Assembly: GCA_001917905.1 (NCBI GenBank) | Contig: MNEX01000280.1 | Span: 2,943 to 47,920, forward strand | Direction of reading: 5' to 3' | Length of the DNA: 44,978 bases | From: Acidobacteria bacterium 13_1_40CM_65_14 | Lineage (GTDB): Bacteria > Acidobacteriota > Vicinamibacteria > Vicinamibacterales > CAVVIG01 | Shown: in pieces, positions 32,749 to 39,923 of the stretch | Layout: every line of letters starts with the position of its first letter | Numbering within the stretch: position 1 is the stretch's first letter | Translations under genes and position numbers: made by a program | The notes under the pieces: model-generated | What the model saw: the letters and a program-made list of their open reading frames with translations, nothing else | Database searches by the model: none | Told to the model about the DNA's origin: nothing

Positions 32749-33534
32749 TCAAGTCGCCTCGTAAATCTTCCAGCTCCGCTCGCGCGGGACGGGAACGGGC
32801 CGATCGAGGTCGAACGAGGCGCTCGCCCATGCGCGCAACTGTGTCAGACAGCCGGGCAGGACGCCGGGCGGAACGTTCCAGGTGTACGAAAATTTTCCGG
32901 CGGCGATGCGATCGAGGAATTCGCCGAGCGTGATCTGAAAGTCTGCGGGCATCTGAATCCCGCGGCGGCGGATCAAACCTTCTGCGAGCAGACACTCGTC
33001 GACCTCGCTCTCGCGGCGCGCGCCTGGATGGAACGGATTCGCGACGCCCGCGTCTTCGAAGAGCTCGCGCGCCTTCTCTTTGATCTGGACCCACTCTTCA
33101 TCGGGAGCGCCGTTGTTCCACTCGTGAAGGATTCGCCCGCCGGGCCGGACAACGCGGATCGCGTCGCGCAGCAGGTCGCGCCAGTCGGACAACAGATACA
33201 GCAGTCGCGCAATGACCGCCGCATCGAAACAGGCCGACTGAAACGGAAGGCGCGATCCGCTCGCGGCGATGCGCCTCACTCTCAGGTCTGGCGCTTTGCG
33301 TCCCAGCACGTCGAGCATCGGCAGCGCCGTGTCGACCGCCACGACTTGGAAGCCGGCACGGGCGAGTGGAATCGCGACGCGACCGGTGCCGGCGCCCACG
33401 TCGAGAATCGTCGCGTCTGGATCGAGACGGGCGGCGCGCGCCAGGTCCTGCGCCTCGTCGTCGGCGAGCAGCGCGCCGGACCGATCGTCGTAGATGCTGG
33501 CGTTCGCAGAAAAAAAGTCGCGCCGATCGGTCAC
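32749..33534 (-). CDS. SAM-dependent methyltransferase
   Basis: 261 aa, class I Rossmann methyltransferase: motif I ILDVGAGTGRVAIPLA (residues about 42-57), acidic residue at the end of strand 2 (VVAVDTALPML), then a motif III/IV region (SGSRLPFQSACFDAAVIARLLYLLSD) and VVRPGGRILHEWNN. The C-terminal domain is unusual and may bind the substrate, which is unknown. ATG 33534 gives the expected short N-terminus. It is a single gene in its unit. Confidence 0.82.
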   Translation of the reverse strand: MTDRRDFFSANASIYDDRSGALLADDEAQDLARAARLDPDATILDVGAGTGRVAIPLARAGFQVVAVDTALPMLDVLGRKAPDLRVRRIAASGSRLPFQSACFDAAVIARLLYLLSDWRDLLRDAIRVVRPGGRILHEWNNGAPDEEWVQIKEKARELFEDAGVANPFHPGARRESEVDECLLAEGLIRRRGIQMPADFQITLGEFLDRIAAGKFSYTWNVPPGVLPGCLTQLRAWASASFDLDRPVPVPRERSWKIYEAT

Positions 33535-33554
33535 GACACACGTCTACGGCAAGG

Positions 33555-34145
33555 CTACGACAGCCACCGCATCAGCGCGTTGGGGTGAAGCGACCAGTTC
33601 AGGAAGCCCGCGACCTCGAACATCACGCCGATTGTCAGAAACACGCCGGCCAGACCGAGCAGCCATCGCTTGCGCGTGAGCGCCGTCACGCCGAGCAGCG
33701 CGATCGCGACCGAGTACGCCGCGTCGGACAGATCGAACTGATCGTCGTGCAGATTCAGATCCTCGTACTGATGTTGATACCCTTCGGCCTGCGCTTTGAT
33801 CTCGCCCTTCTCTTTCTCGTAGCGCGCGACCTGCGCCTCGTAGTCGGCGATTCGTTTGTCGAGATCGGCGCCCGCGGCCGAGCCGGCCATCGCCCGCAGC
33901 GCCTTCAACTGATCGCGCGTCGCCTCGGCGAGGTTCTCCTTCGTGCTCTTCGCTTGATAGAACGACCACGAGTCCACCGCCTGGCTTTGCGCCTGCGCCA
34001 TGGCCTGTCCGATGTTGCCGTCTTTGATGTTGCCCAGCGCCATGAACGTGGCCGCGAGGGCGACGAGAATCGCGATCGTGGAGTTCAGGCGTGAGTCGCC
34101 GCCGCGCTCGAGTGCGCCGCTGACCGTCTCGTCGAGATCGCCCAT
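33555..34145 (-). CDS. DUF4337 membrane protein
   Basis: 196 aa. One transmembrane helix near the N-terminus (TIAILVALAATFMALGN), a long charged helical segment likely to be coiled coil (AEATRDQLKALRAM to YEKEKGEIKAQAEGY) and two C-terminal helices (YSVAIALLGVTALT; GVFLTIGVMFEVAGFL). This matches the DUF4337 family, whose function is unknown. ATG 34145 overlaps the DUF1080 gene's stop, so the two are coupled. Confidence 0.85.
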   Translation of the reverse strand: MGDLDETVSGALERGGDSRLNSTIAILVALAATFMALGNIKDGNIGQAMAQAQSQAVDSWSFYQAKSTKENLAEATRDQLKALRAMAGSAAGADLDKRIADYEAQVARYEKEKGEIKAQAEGYQHQYEDLNLHDDQFDLSDAAYSVAIALLGVTALTRKRWLLGLAGVFLTIGVMFEVAGFLNWSLHPNALMRWLS

Positions 34146-34951
34146 CAGTTGTCGTCCTTCAGCGACCGGATCCACACATTGCGATAGCGCACAGGATTCC
34201 CGTGATCCTGCAGCGCGATCGGTCCCTTCGCCGTATCGGGCGTGTACGGATCGATCTTCTTGTGCGCCGTCGGTCCCCAAAATGCTTTCGCGTTCTGAAC
34301 GAGGACCCCGTTGTGAAGCACGGTCACCACCGCGGGCTTGTCGAGCGTGCCCGCCTGCGTGAAGCGCGGCGCGGTGAACGCGATGTCGTAGGTCTGCCAC
34401 TCGCCAGGCGGTCTGGATGCGTTCACGAGCGGCGGATACTGACCGTACATCGCCGCGGCCTGGCCGTCCGGGTACGTGGGATTGCGATAGCTGTCGAGCA
34501 CCTGGATTTCAAACTTGCCGAGCAGAAAGACGCCGCTGTTCCCGCGACCCTGGCTGTCGCCCTTGACCTCGCTCGGCGTGGCGAATTCCACATGCAACTG
34601 GAAGTCGGTGAACTGCGCCTTCGTGCGGATGATGCCCTTGCCTGTTTCGAGCATGCCGCTCTTCATCGCCCACGTCGCCGGCGAGCCGTCCGTCATCTGC
34701 CAGGCGCTCAGATCGCCGCCCGCGCCGACGAGCACGATGGCGTCAGCGGGCGCAGGGACGGGGCTGACGTTCGCCGGTCCGGGTGCGACGATGGCCGGCT
34801 GCGGACGCTTACCGTCGTGAATATGCCATTTGCCATTGGGCTGCATCGGCGTGTCGTCGTATCCAACGGGCGCCTGCTGGCCGGCAGAGGTTGCAGCCAG
34901 CGACACGACGACGATCGCGATGTGTGCGCTACGGAGACTGCGGATACTCAT
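34145..34951 (-). CDS. Secreted DUF1080 (3-keto-disaccharide hydrolase / concanavalin-like) protein
   Basis: 268 aa with a signal peptide (HIAIVVVSLAATSAGQ). The DUF1080 fold is recognised from LVGAGGDLSAWQMTDG, FTDFQLHVEFATPSEVKG, GNSGVFLLGKFEIQVLDSY, PGEWQTYDIAFTAPRF and GPIALQDHGNPVRYRNVWIR. Members bind or cleave oligosaccharides. GGAGG lies 4 bases before ATG 34951, which is preferred over the GTG at 34954. It overlaps the DUF4337 gene by 1 nt of the stop. Confidence 0.9.
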   Translation of the reverse strand: MSIRSLRSAHIAIVVVSLAATSAGQQAPVGYDDTPMQPNGKWHIHDGKRPQPAIVAPGPANVSPVPAPADAIVLVGAGGDLSAWQMTDGSPATWAMKSGMLETGKGIIRTKAQFTDFQLHVEFATPSEVKGDSQGRGNSGVFLLGKFEIQVLDSYRNPTYPDGQAAAMYGQYPPLVNASRPPGEWQTYDIAFTAPRFTQAGTLDKPAVVTVLHNGVLVQNAKAFWGPTAHKKIDPYTPDTAKGPIALQDHGNPVRYRNVWIRSLKDDN

Positions 34952-34997
34952 CACGCCTCCAGAGATTAATCAAGTTACGACTACGCTATCTAAACAC

Positions 34998-35074
34998 AAC
35001 CACGAAGGCACGAAGGCACGAAGAAAATCCTTTCTTGTACCAGAGGTTCTTCGTGTCTTCGTGTCGTCGTGGTT
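34998..35074. repeat. Tandem-arm palindrome (CACGAAGG type)
   Basis: 28-bp arms (34998-35025 and 35047-35074) made of CACGAAGG units. Intergenic, between divergently oriented genes. The rest of the gap to 35234 holds nothing recognisable. Confidence 0.82.
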
Positions 35075-35233
35075 GCATTTCTTCGCGGCTGCATTTTTCA
35101 CTGAAGTAGTAGTCAAGGGTCGCGCTACGACCAGCACGAAGAGCGCGGCGACGATTGCGCCTGTCACAGATGGGTCGCTATCGTATCATTGGCGCGAACG
35201 ACGGCAGCGGTGCTCTTCGAGAGGAGAACGTCG

Positions 35234-36238
35234 ATGACAGGCCTCCGATCGTGCGTCGTACTTTCCTTCGTCATCGCCGCGCAATCGCCGTCGTACCCGC
35301 CGCCGTTTCCGCGAGTCGGCGCGACCAAGCTGTTCGACAACGATCGCGTGCAGGTGTGGAACGTCTCGTGGCCGAAAGGCGCGCCGACGCCGCTGCATCG
35401 CCATCCCTACGACATGACCGGCCTCTACTACGCGCCAGGCGATCGCCTGATCACGGCGGTCGACGGCACGAAGCGGGCCGTCACGACGCGGGCCGGCGGC
35501 ATCGTCTGGCAGCTCAAAGGCGTGACGCACGTCGAGGAAGGCACGAGCGATGTTCCGCTGCGCGCGGTGATGATCGAGTTGAAGCAGGAAGCCTATCCGG
35601 CGAAGACCGACGCGCCTGCAGGCGCGGCGCCTGCCTTCCCCGGCACGAGCGCGAAGTCGCTGCTCGACAACGCGCGCGTCGCCGTCTGGGACTACACGCG
35701 CACATCGTCACCGCACCGGCACACGCGAGACGCCGTCGTCGTCTGGCTCGAGGGACAGACTGCGCATGCGGTCGTCACGCCGAGTGGAACGGTGCACAAC
35801 GACGAAGCGATCGGCGCGGCGTCGAAAGCAACCGTGTTCGAGCTGAAGGAAGGCGCCGCGTCTACTGGCGCCGAGCACGAAATCCACGCGATGGAGCAGC
35901 AGTGGAATGATGCGCGCGCGAAGGCGGACGTCGCGACGCTGGATCGCATCCTGGTCGACGACTGGACCGTCACCCACGCCAACGGCACCACCGACACGAA
36001 GGCGAAGTACCTCGCAGACTTGAAGTCGGGCGCGCGGAAGTTCAGCGGCAGCGTGACGGAATCGGACGTGTCGATCCGCTTCTACGGCGACACGGCCGTG
36101 GCGGCCGGATCGAGTCAATCGACGGTCACGCTCAACGGTCAGGCGCAAGGCGGCGCGCTCCACTTCACGCGCGTATACGTGAAGCGCAACGGCGCATGGA
36201 AGATGATCGTGTCGCACGCCACGACACGGCAGCCATGA
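35234..36238 (+). CDS. Double cupin-like / SnoaL-type (DUF4440) fusion, probably exported
   Basis: 334 aa. A short hydrophobic start (SCVVLSFVIAAQSP) may be a signal peptide. Two cupin-like halves follow (PLHRHPYDMTGLYYAPG; SPHRHTRDAVVVWLEG), each with an H-x-H pair. The C-terminal 110 residues form an NTF2/SnoaL-like domain (EIHAMEQQWNDARAKADVATLDRILVDDWTVTHANG; YVKRNGAWKMIVSH). The combination is unusual; function unknown. AGGAG seven bases before ATG 35234 fixes the start rather than the upstream 35189. Confidence 0.75.
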   Translation: MTGLRSCVVLSFVIAAQSPSYPPPFPRVGATKLFDNDRVQVWNVSWPKGAPTPLHRHPYDMTGLYYAPGDRLITAVDGTKRAVTTRAGGIVWQLKGVTHVEEGTSDVPLRAVMIELKQEAYPAKTDAPAGAAPAFPGTSAKSLLDNARVAVWDYTRTSSPHRHTRDAVVVWLEGQTAHAVVTPSGTVHNDEAIGAASKATVFELKEGAASTGAEHEIHAMEQQWNDARAKADVATLDRILVDDWTVTHANGTTDTKAKYLADLKSGARKFSGSVTESDVSIRFYGDTAVAAGSSQSTVTLNGQAQGGALHFTRVYVKRNGAWKMIVSHATTRQP

Positions 36239-36303
36239 GGAATTCGGAATCTTGAATTAGGGATTTCGGAATGGGTATGTCGTCGTCGTCGTAATATGAC
36301 GAC

Positions 36304-36474
36304 GTGGCCATCGTCAAGTCGAAGTTCGTTCGTCGGAAGCCATCAGGCAAGTCCACGTTCGACGACATCCACCGAGCTTTATTCCCCAATGGTCCGCCGA
36401 AGCGTCGATCGCTCGAACAACTGAAGGACGGGGTCCGTCAGTACGTCCGAAACCGTCATACGCGCGGTCGGTAA
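36304..36474 (+). CDS. Small basic protein, antitoxin-like
   Basis: 56 codons from GTG 36304: VAIVKSKFVRRKPSGKSTFDDIHRALFP, then PKRRSLEQLKDGVRQYVRNRHTRGR. A stop in frame at 36292 leaves only the GTG start. The phrase F-D-D-I-H-x-A-L-F and the E-x-L-K-x-G-[IV]-R-x-Y ending resemble short proteins encoded beside toxins in many bacteria, but I cannot name the family with certainty and no toxin follows directly. No clear ribosome binding site is seen. Confidence 0.5.
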   Translation: MAIVKSKFVRRKPSGKSTFDDIHRALFPNGPPKRRSLEQLKDGVRQYVRNRHTRGR

Positions 36475-36489
36475 CGGTGTCGCCGTTTC

Positions 36490-37170
36490 ATGTTCACGCT
36501 CGATCAGGTCGTACCGTGGGGGCGGTCGTCCGACGAGTATCGGCGGATGTTCGCGCTGACCGGCGAATCTTCGGTCCAGGGTTCTTGGCTGCGCCGACGG
36601 TCCGGCCGGCTTCAACGCCGACGCGACACGACTCGGCGCACACGTCACATCCTGCGACCCGCTGTATCAATACGACGCGGCGCAGATTCGCGAGCGCATT
36701 GACGCGACCGTCGACGACATCCTCGAACAAACCGCCCACAACCGCGACGAGTTCGTCTGGACGACGATTCCATCTCTGAAGGCGCTCGCGCACGCGGCGC
36801 GACGCGACGCGACGCGATGGAAACGTTCCTCGATGACTACGAAGACGGCAAACGGGAAGGCCGATACGTCGACGCCCCGTTGCCAGTGCTTCCATTCGGC
36901 GATCGCGCGTTCGATCTCGCGCTCTGCTCGCACTTCCTGTTTCTCTACTCGCGGCTGGTGGATGAAACGTTTCACGTGGCGGCGGTGCGCGAGCTCTGTC
37001 GCGTCGCGCGCGAGGTCCGCATCTTTCCGCTGCTGGCGCTGGGAGCCGAGCGCTCACCGCACGTGGACGTGGTGATGGAGGCGACGCGAAGGGACGGTCG
37101 CGACGCGTCGATCGTCACCGTCCCGTACGAGTTTCAGCGCGGCGGGAATCAGATGATGAGGATTGCGTAG
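36490..37170 (+). pseudogene. Methyltransferase-like gene with two frameshifts
   Basis: Three frame segments join into one protein: MFTLDQVVPWGRSSDEYRRMFALT (frame 1), ANLRSRVLGCADGPAGFNADAT through LEQTAHNRDEFVWTTIPSLK (frame 2, from about 36561), and ETFLDDYEDGKREGRYVDAPLPVLPFGDRAFDLALCSH to the stop at 37170 (frame 1 again, from 36817). The second shift coincides with (GACGC)x3 at 36801-36815; removing one 5-bp unit restores the frame. The first needs a 1-nt change. The F-D-x-x-x-C-S-H motif fits a methyltransferase-like family. Confidence 0.7.
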
Positions 37171-37186
37171 AACGACTCGGCGACGA

Positions 37187-37522
37187 TCACTCGCGAAGAA
37201 TTCCCTCCATCAGGATGTCTTCCAGGCTGCGCCGCCCATCCAGCACGGCGTGGATTTCGACTCTGCGGCTGCTCGCGACCTTGTAGATGATCCGCCACGG
37301 CGGTTCCTGCACCTCCCGCCAGGTGCGATCGCCAATGCCGCGAAGCTCCGGCGGAACACGTCCTCGCTCAGGAAAGAACGCCAGCGATTCAGCCCGCGAG
37401 ACGATGCGATCGACGATCTCCGGCGCTCTGAGAGGAGCCTCGTCGACGAGATGGGCGGCGGGGCGTTCGACATCGCGTGCGGCCACCTCGGTCCAGACGA
37501 CTGAACGGCGACGAACGGTCAC
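37187..37522 (-). CDS. ParE/RelE-family toxin
   Basis: 111 aa. The fold is recognised from VVWTEVAARDVERP, IVDRIVSRAESLAFFPERGRVPPELRGIG, TWREVQEPPWRIIYKV and EIHAVLDGRRSLEDILMEGIL, the standard order in the ParE/RelE superfamily (gyrase poisons or ribosome-dependent RNases). It appears intact. Its partner is the truncated antitoxin just upstream, which it overlaps by 4 bp. Confidence 0.85.
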   Translation of the reverse strand: MTVRRRSVVWTEVAARDVERPAAHLVDEAPLRAPEIVDRIVSRAESLAFFPERGRVPPELRGIGDRTWREVQEPPWRIIYKVASSRRVEIHAVLDGRRSLEDILMEGILRE

Positions 37523-37713
37523 CGTTTCTTCGCACGTTTCAACACGATCTTGGCGCGTCGCCGAACGTACGCACTGGAATGGACCCGCCCGGTCCTGGCG
37601 AGATGATCCTGGCTTTGCGCCAGCAGCTTCAGCATCGCGAGCGTGTCGTGCAGCCGGTCATACTGCTTCACGTCCATGACGACAACCTTGGGCTTGCCGT
37701 TTTGCGCTCGCAT
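37519..37713 (-). CDS. Phd/YefM-type antitoxin, N-terminally truncated
   Basis: 64 aa: AQNGKPKVVVMDVKQYDRLHDTLAMLKLLAQSQD, then a basic tail. This matches the C-terminal half of Phd/YefM antitoxins (the Q-N-G-x-x-K-x-V-V segment onward). The N-terminal 35-40 residues that form the DNA-binding dimer are missing; an in-frame TAA lies 15 bp upstream of ATG 37713. The toxin-binding C-terminus is kept, so it may still neutralise the toxin but not repress the operon. Confidence 0.7.
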   Translation of the reverse strand: MRAQNGKPKVVVMDVKQYDRLHDTLAMLKLLAQSQDHLARTGRVHSSAYVRRRAKIVLKRAKKR

Positions 37714-37857
37714 CAGCGGCGGCGCTTACGTGCCATGTGGGCCGGCGACTGCATGCCGTGTGTTAGACAGCCGGTTAATGAAATTCCGAACTCCAGAAAC
37801 GTGTCTTGCAGCGATAGATTGTAGGGGCGAACTCGGCTTGTGCGCGCCACACGCCGA

Positions 37858-38754
37858 TCACCTCGACACCGGTGCGACGTGATCGAGCACGTGCTTGACG
37901 GCCTGCAGCACGAGGGCCGGGACGTCCTGTATCACGTTGTGTCCGGCTTGACTCGAAACCAGCAACAGGCCAGCGGGCGACGACAGTGCCCAATCCGCTT
38001 GGTGACGGATCTGAATCAGACGCAAGATGTTGACATTCGTGGTCAGGGCGTTCGGCGGCAAAGGACCGGGGGGAATCCCGCCAATTACCACTGCGACCGG
38101 CAGTCCAGACGGCAACCGAAGCGCGCGGATCTCCGCGAACTCCGCTGAACCATATTCAAAAACCTGTTCAAGTTCTGCGCGGACACCCGGTGGGAGATCG
38201 TCTGGCAGCCGTGGTGGTGTAGGAGGGCCACTGCTCATCGCCGGTAGAAAAGTTGCGAGTTCTTCCCTGGTTCTCTCGTAGTCACTCACGTCGAGATAGA
38301 CGAGACCGGCCACTTCCGTCGGATATAGGCTCGCAAATCCGCGAATGTAGACGCCGCCCCAGGAAGCTCCGACGAGCACGTAGGGCGGTGAGATGTGCGC
38401 CGCGTCGAGCAGTGCGTGCAAGTTTTTGGCTACGTGCGGCACCGTCGGGCGCTCCCCGTCGAATTCAGATTTCCCGAGTCCGCTGCGGTCGTACGCGAGC
38501 ACGGGTGCAAGTCGACCAATGTCTCCAAACACGGGGCGCCATGCATTCAGAGTCCCTGGCGCACCGGATTCAAGAATGACCACGGGCTGTCCAGGCTTGC
38601 GGCGCTCCAGCCCATCGCTCCACACGTGCATCGCTCGGCCGTTGACGCTCACGTTTCGCGTCGGAGTTGCTGGCTCCTGCGCGAGAACCGGCGTGATGAT
38701 GCCGAAAACGATCACCGAAGCCGCGACGATCCGAACGGGCCCTCTGTTCGTCAT
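37858..38754 (-). CDS. Secreted alpha/beta hydrolase
   Basis: 298 aa with a signal peptide (IVAASVIVFGIITPVLAQ). The fold is clear: VVILESGAPGTLNAWRPVFG, LAYDRSGLGKSEFDG, VLVGASWGGVYIRGFASLYP (nucleophile Ser131 in GASWGG) and SSQAGHNVIQDVPALV (catalytic His). ATG 38754 is preferred because the signal peptide starts there. The substrate is unknown. It is followed on the same strand by nothing recognisable before the antitoxin. Confidence 0.85.
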   Translation of the reverse strand: MTNRGPVRIVAASVIVFGIITPVLAQEPATPTRNVSVNGRAMHVWSDGLERRKPGQPVVILESGAPGTLNAWRPVFGDIGRLAPVLAYDRSGLGKSEFDGERPTVPHVAKNLHALLDAAHISPPYVLVGASWGGVYIRGFASLYPTEVAGLVYLDVSDYERTREELATFLPAMSSGPPTPPRLPDDLPPGVRAELEQVFEYGSAEFAEIRALRLPSGLPVAVVIGGIPPGPLPPNALTTNVNILRLIQIRHQADWALSSPAGLLLVSSQAGHNVIQDVPALVLQAVKHVLDHVAPVSR

Positions 38755-38791
38755 ACATCCCCTACCAATCGCTTGATCCCATCCCAGCGAT

Positions 38792-39442
38792 TCAGCCCGC
38801 CGCCTGCGCTCCGCGACTCCCACGAAACAAAAAGGTCAACACAAACCCCGCCAGAAATCCGCCGATGTGCGCCATGTAAGCAACGCCACCCGTCTGCGCT
38901 GTGTTGGCAATGGAACCGATGCCGCTAAAAAACTGCAGCACAATCCAGATCCCAATGACTATCAGCGCGGGCATTTGAATCACTTGTTGGCCCTGCAATA
39001 CTCTGACCGTTCCCTGTGGGAACAGCAAAATGTAAGCGCCCAGCACCCCGGCAATCGCCCCCGATGCTCCCACATTCGGCACGTTTGATCCGAGGCTGAA
39101 CGCCAACTGTGCAAAAGTTGCCGCAAGCCCACAGAGTAGGTAGAAGATTGTGAACTTGAGGTGCCCGAACCGGTCTTCCACATTGTCACCGAAGATCCAC
39201 AAGTAAAGCATGTTGCCTCCCAGGTGGACCCACCCGGCATGCATGAACATGGAAGTGAAGAGCGTCAGAACATCTCCGAAGGGATTGGCAAGGAAGCGGC
39301 GAGGAACGAAAGCCCATGTCCTAATAAACGCGTCACCGCCACTCTGCTCTACGAAAAACAACAGGACGTTCAGAGCGATCAAGGCATACGTGACCAGGGG
39401 AACAGTTCTGCGAGAGGTATCATCGTCACCGATTGGTAACAT
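38792..39442 (-). CDS. Rhomboid-family intramembrane serine protease
   Basis: 216 aa with six or so helices. The HxxGNM motif WVHLGGNMLYLWIFGDNVED (His73, Asn77), catalytic Ser127 in GASGAIAG and His192 in YMAHIGG complete the rhomboid active site. It cleaves membrane proteins within their transmembrane helix; the substrate is unknown. The base composition here is visibly less GC-rich than its neighbours, which could reflect transfer. Confidence 0.92.
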   Translation of the reverse strand: MLPIGDDDTSRRTVPLVTYALIALNVLLFFVEQSGGDAFIRTWAFVPRRFLANPFGDVLTLFTSMFMHAGWVHLGGNMLYLWIFGDNVEDRFGHLKFTIFYLLCGLAATFAQLAFSLGSNVPNVGASGAIAGVLGAYILLFPQGTVRVLQGQQVIQMPALIVIGIWIVLQFFSGIGSIANTAQTGGVAYMAHIGGFLAGFVLTFLFRGSRGAQAAG

Positions 39443-39923
39443 AAAACGTGTCTCATTTTTCTGGCTGTCACCGCTTCACGTCAGAATGAGTCTGGCATTT
39501 TTCAAAGAAAGTGATTTGCTCCGCGATCAACATGTACCTGCAACGTCAGGAAAAGCGCCCAACAGTTCTTGGAGTAGACGACCGGTCATTCTCGCAGTCA
39601 ATCAGCTTCACCGCGTGCATCGCAGTGGACGCGAACTCTAGGATCCGCGCGATGTTAGCACCGGCTCCGGCCTCGAACGCTAACGTCGTTAACTGCGACC
39701 AACATCGTTGACTGGGATAGTCGGCGTCATCTTCTTTTACTGGCGGCGGGGCCCCACCCCCGCCGCGAACTGACGCTGACGCCTCGCCTCGGATTCACAT
39801 GTCCTCGGCTCGGCGTGGCCGCGGGCGCTTTTCACGGTTGCCGGACCGCATCGCCGCCTACCTTGACGCCTCGGCCTCGGATTTCCATGTCCTCGGCTCG
39901 GGTTGGCCGCAGGCGCTGCCGCA
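39443..39923. other. Intergenic region: no gene recognised, hairpin family in its second half
   Basis: 39443-39735 carries no credible coding sequence; it may hold the rhomboid promoter. 39743-39915 belongs to the CCCCAC-loop hairpin family. Confidence 0.5.
39743..39915. repeat. CCCCAC-loop hairpin, distant copy plus degraded half
   Basis: GCGGCGGGG-CCCCAC-CCCCGCCGC (39743-39766), then GAACTGACGCTGACGCCTCG and onward, as in 15851-15945. A shorter degenerate copy follows at about 39865-39915. The stem sequence differs from the copies at 15.8 kb but stays paired. Confidence 0.8.

Noticed and set aside
34970-35167. A GTG-started 65-residue frame on the minus strand with a hydrophobic start.
   Set aside because: Its second half is the CACGAAGG palindrome, there is no clear ribosome binding site, and no family is recognised.
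38755-38823. A 23-codon N-terminal extension of the alpha/beta hydrolase.
   Set aside because: It is Arg-rich, runs through the end of the rhomboid gene's 3' region and would bury the signal peptide; ATG 38754 fits better.
39210-39641. Plus-strand frame of 143 codons over the rhomboid start and the following gap.
   Set aside because: Overlaps the rhomboid coding region in antisense and has no recognisable motif.
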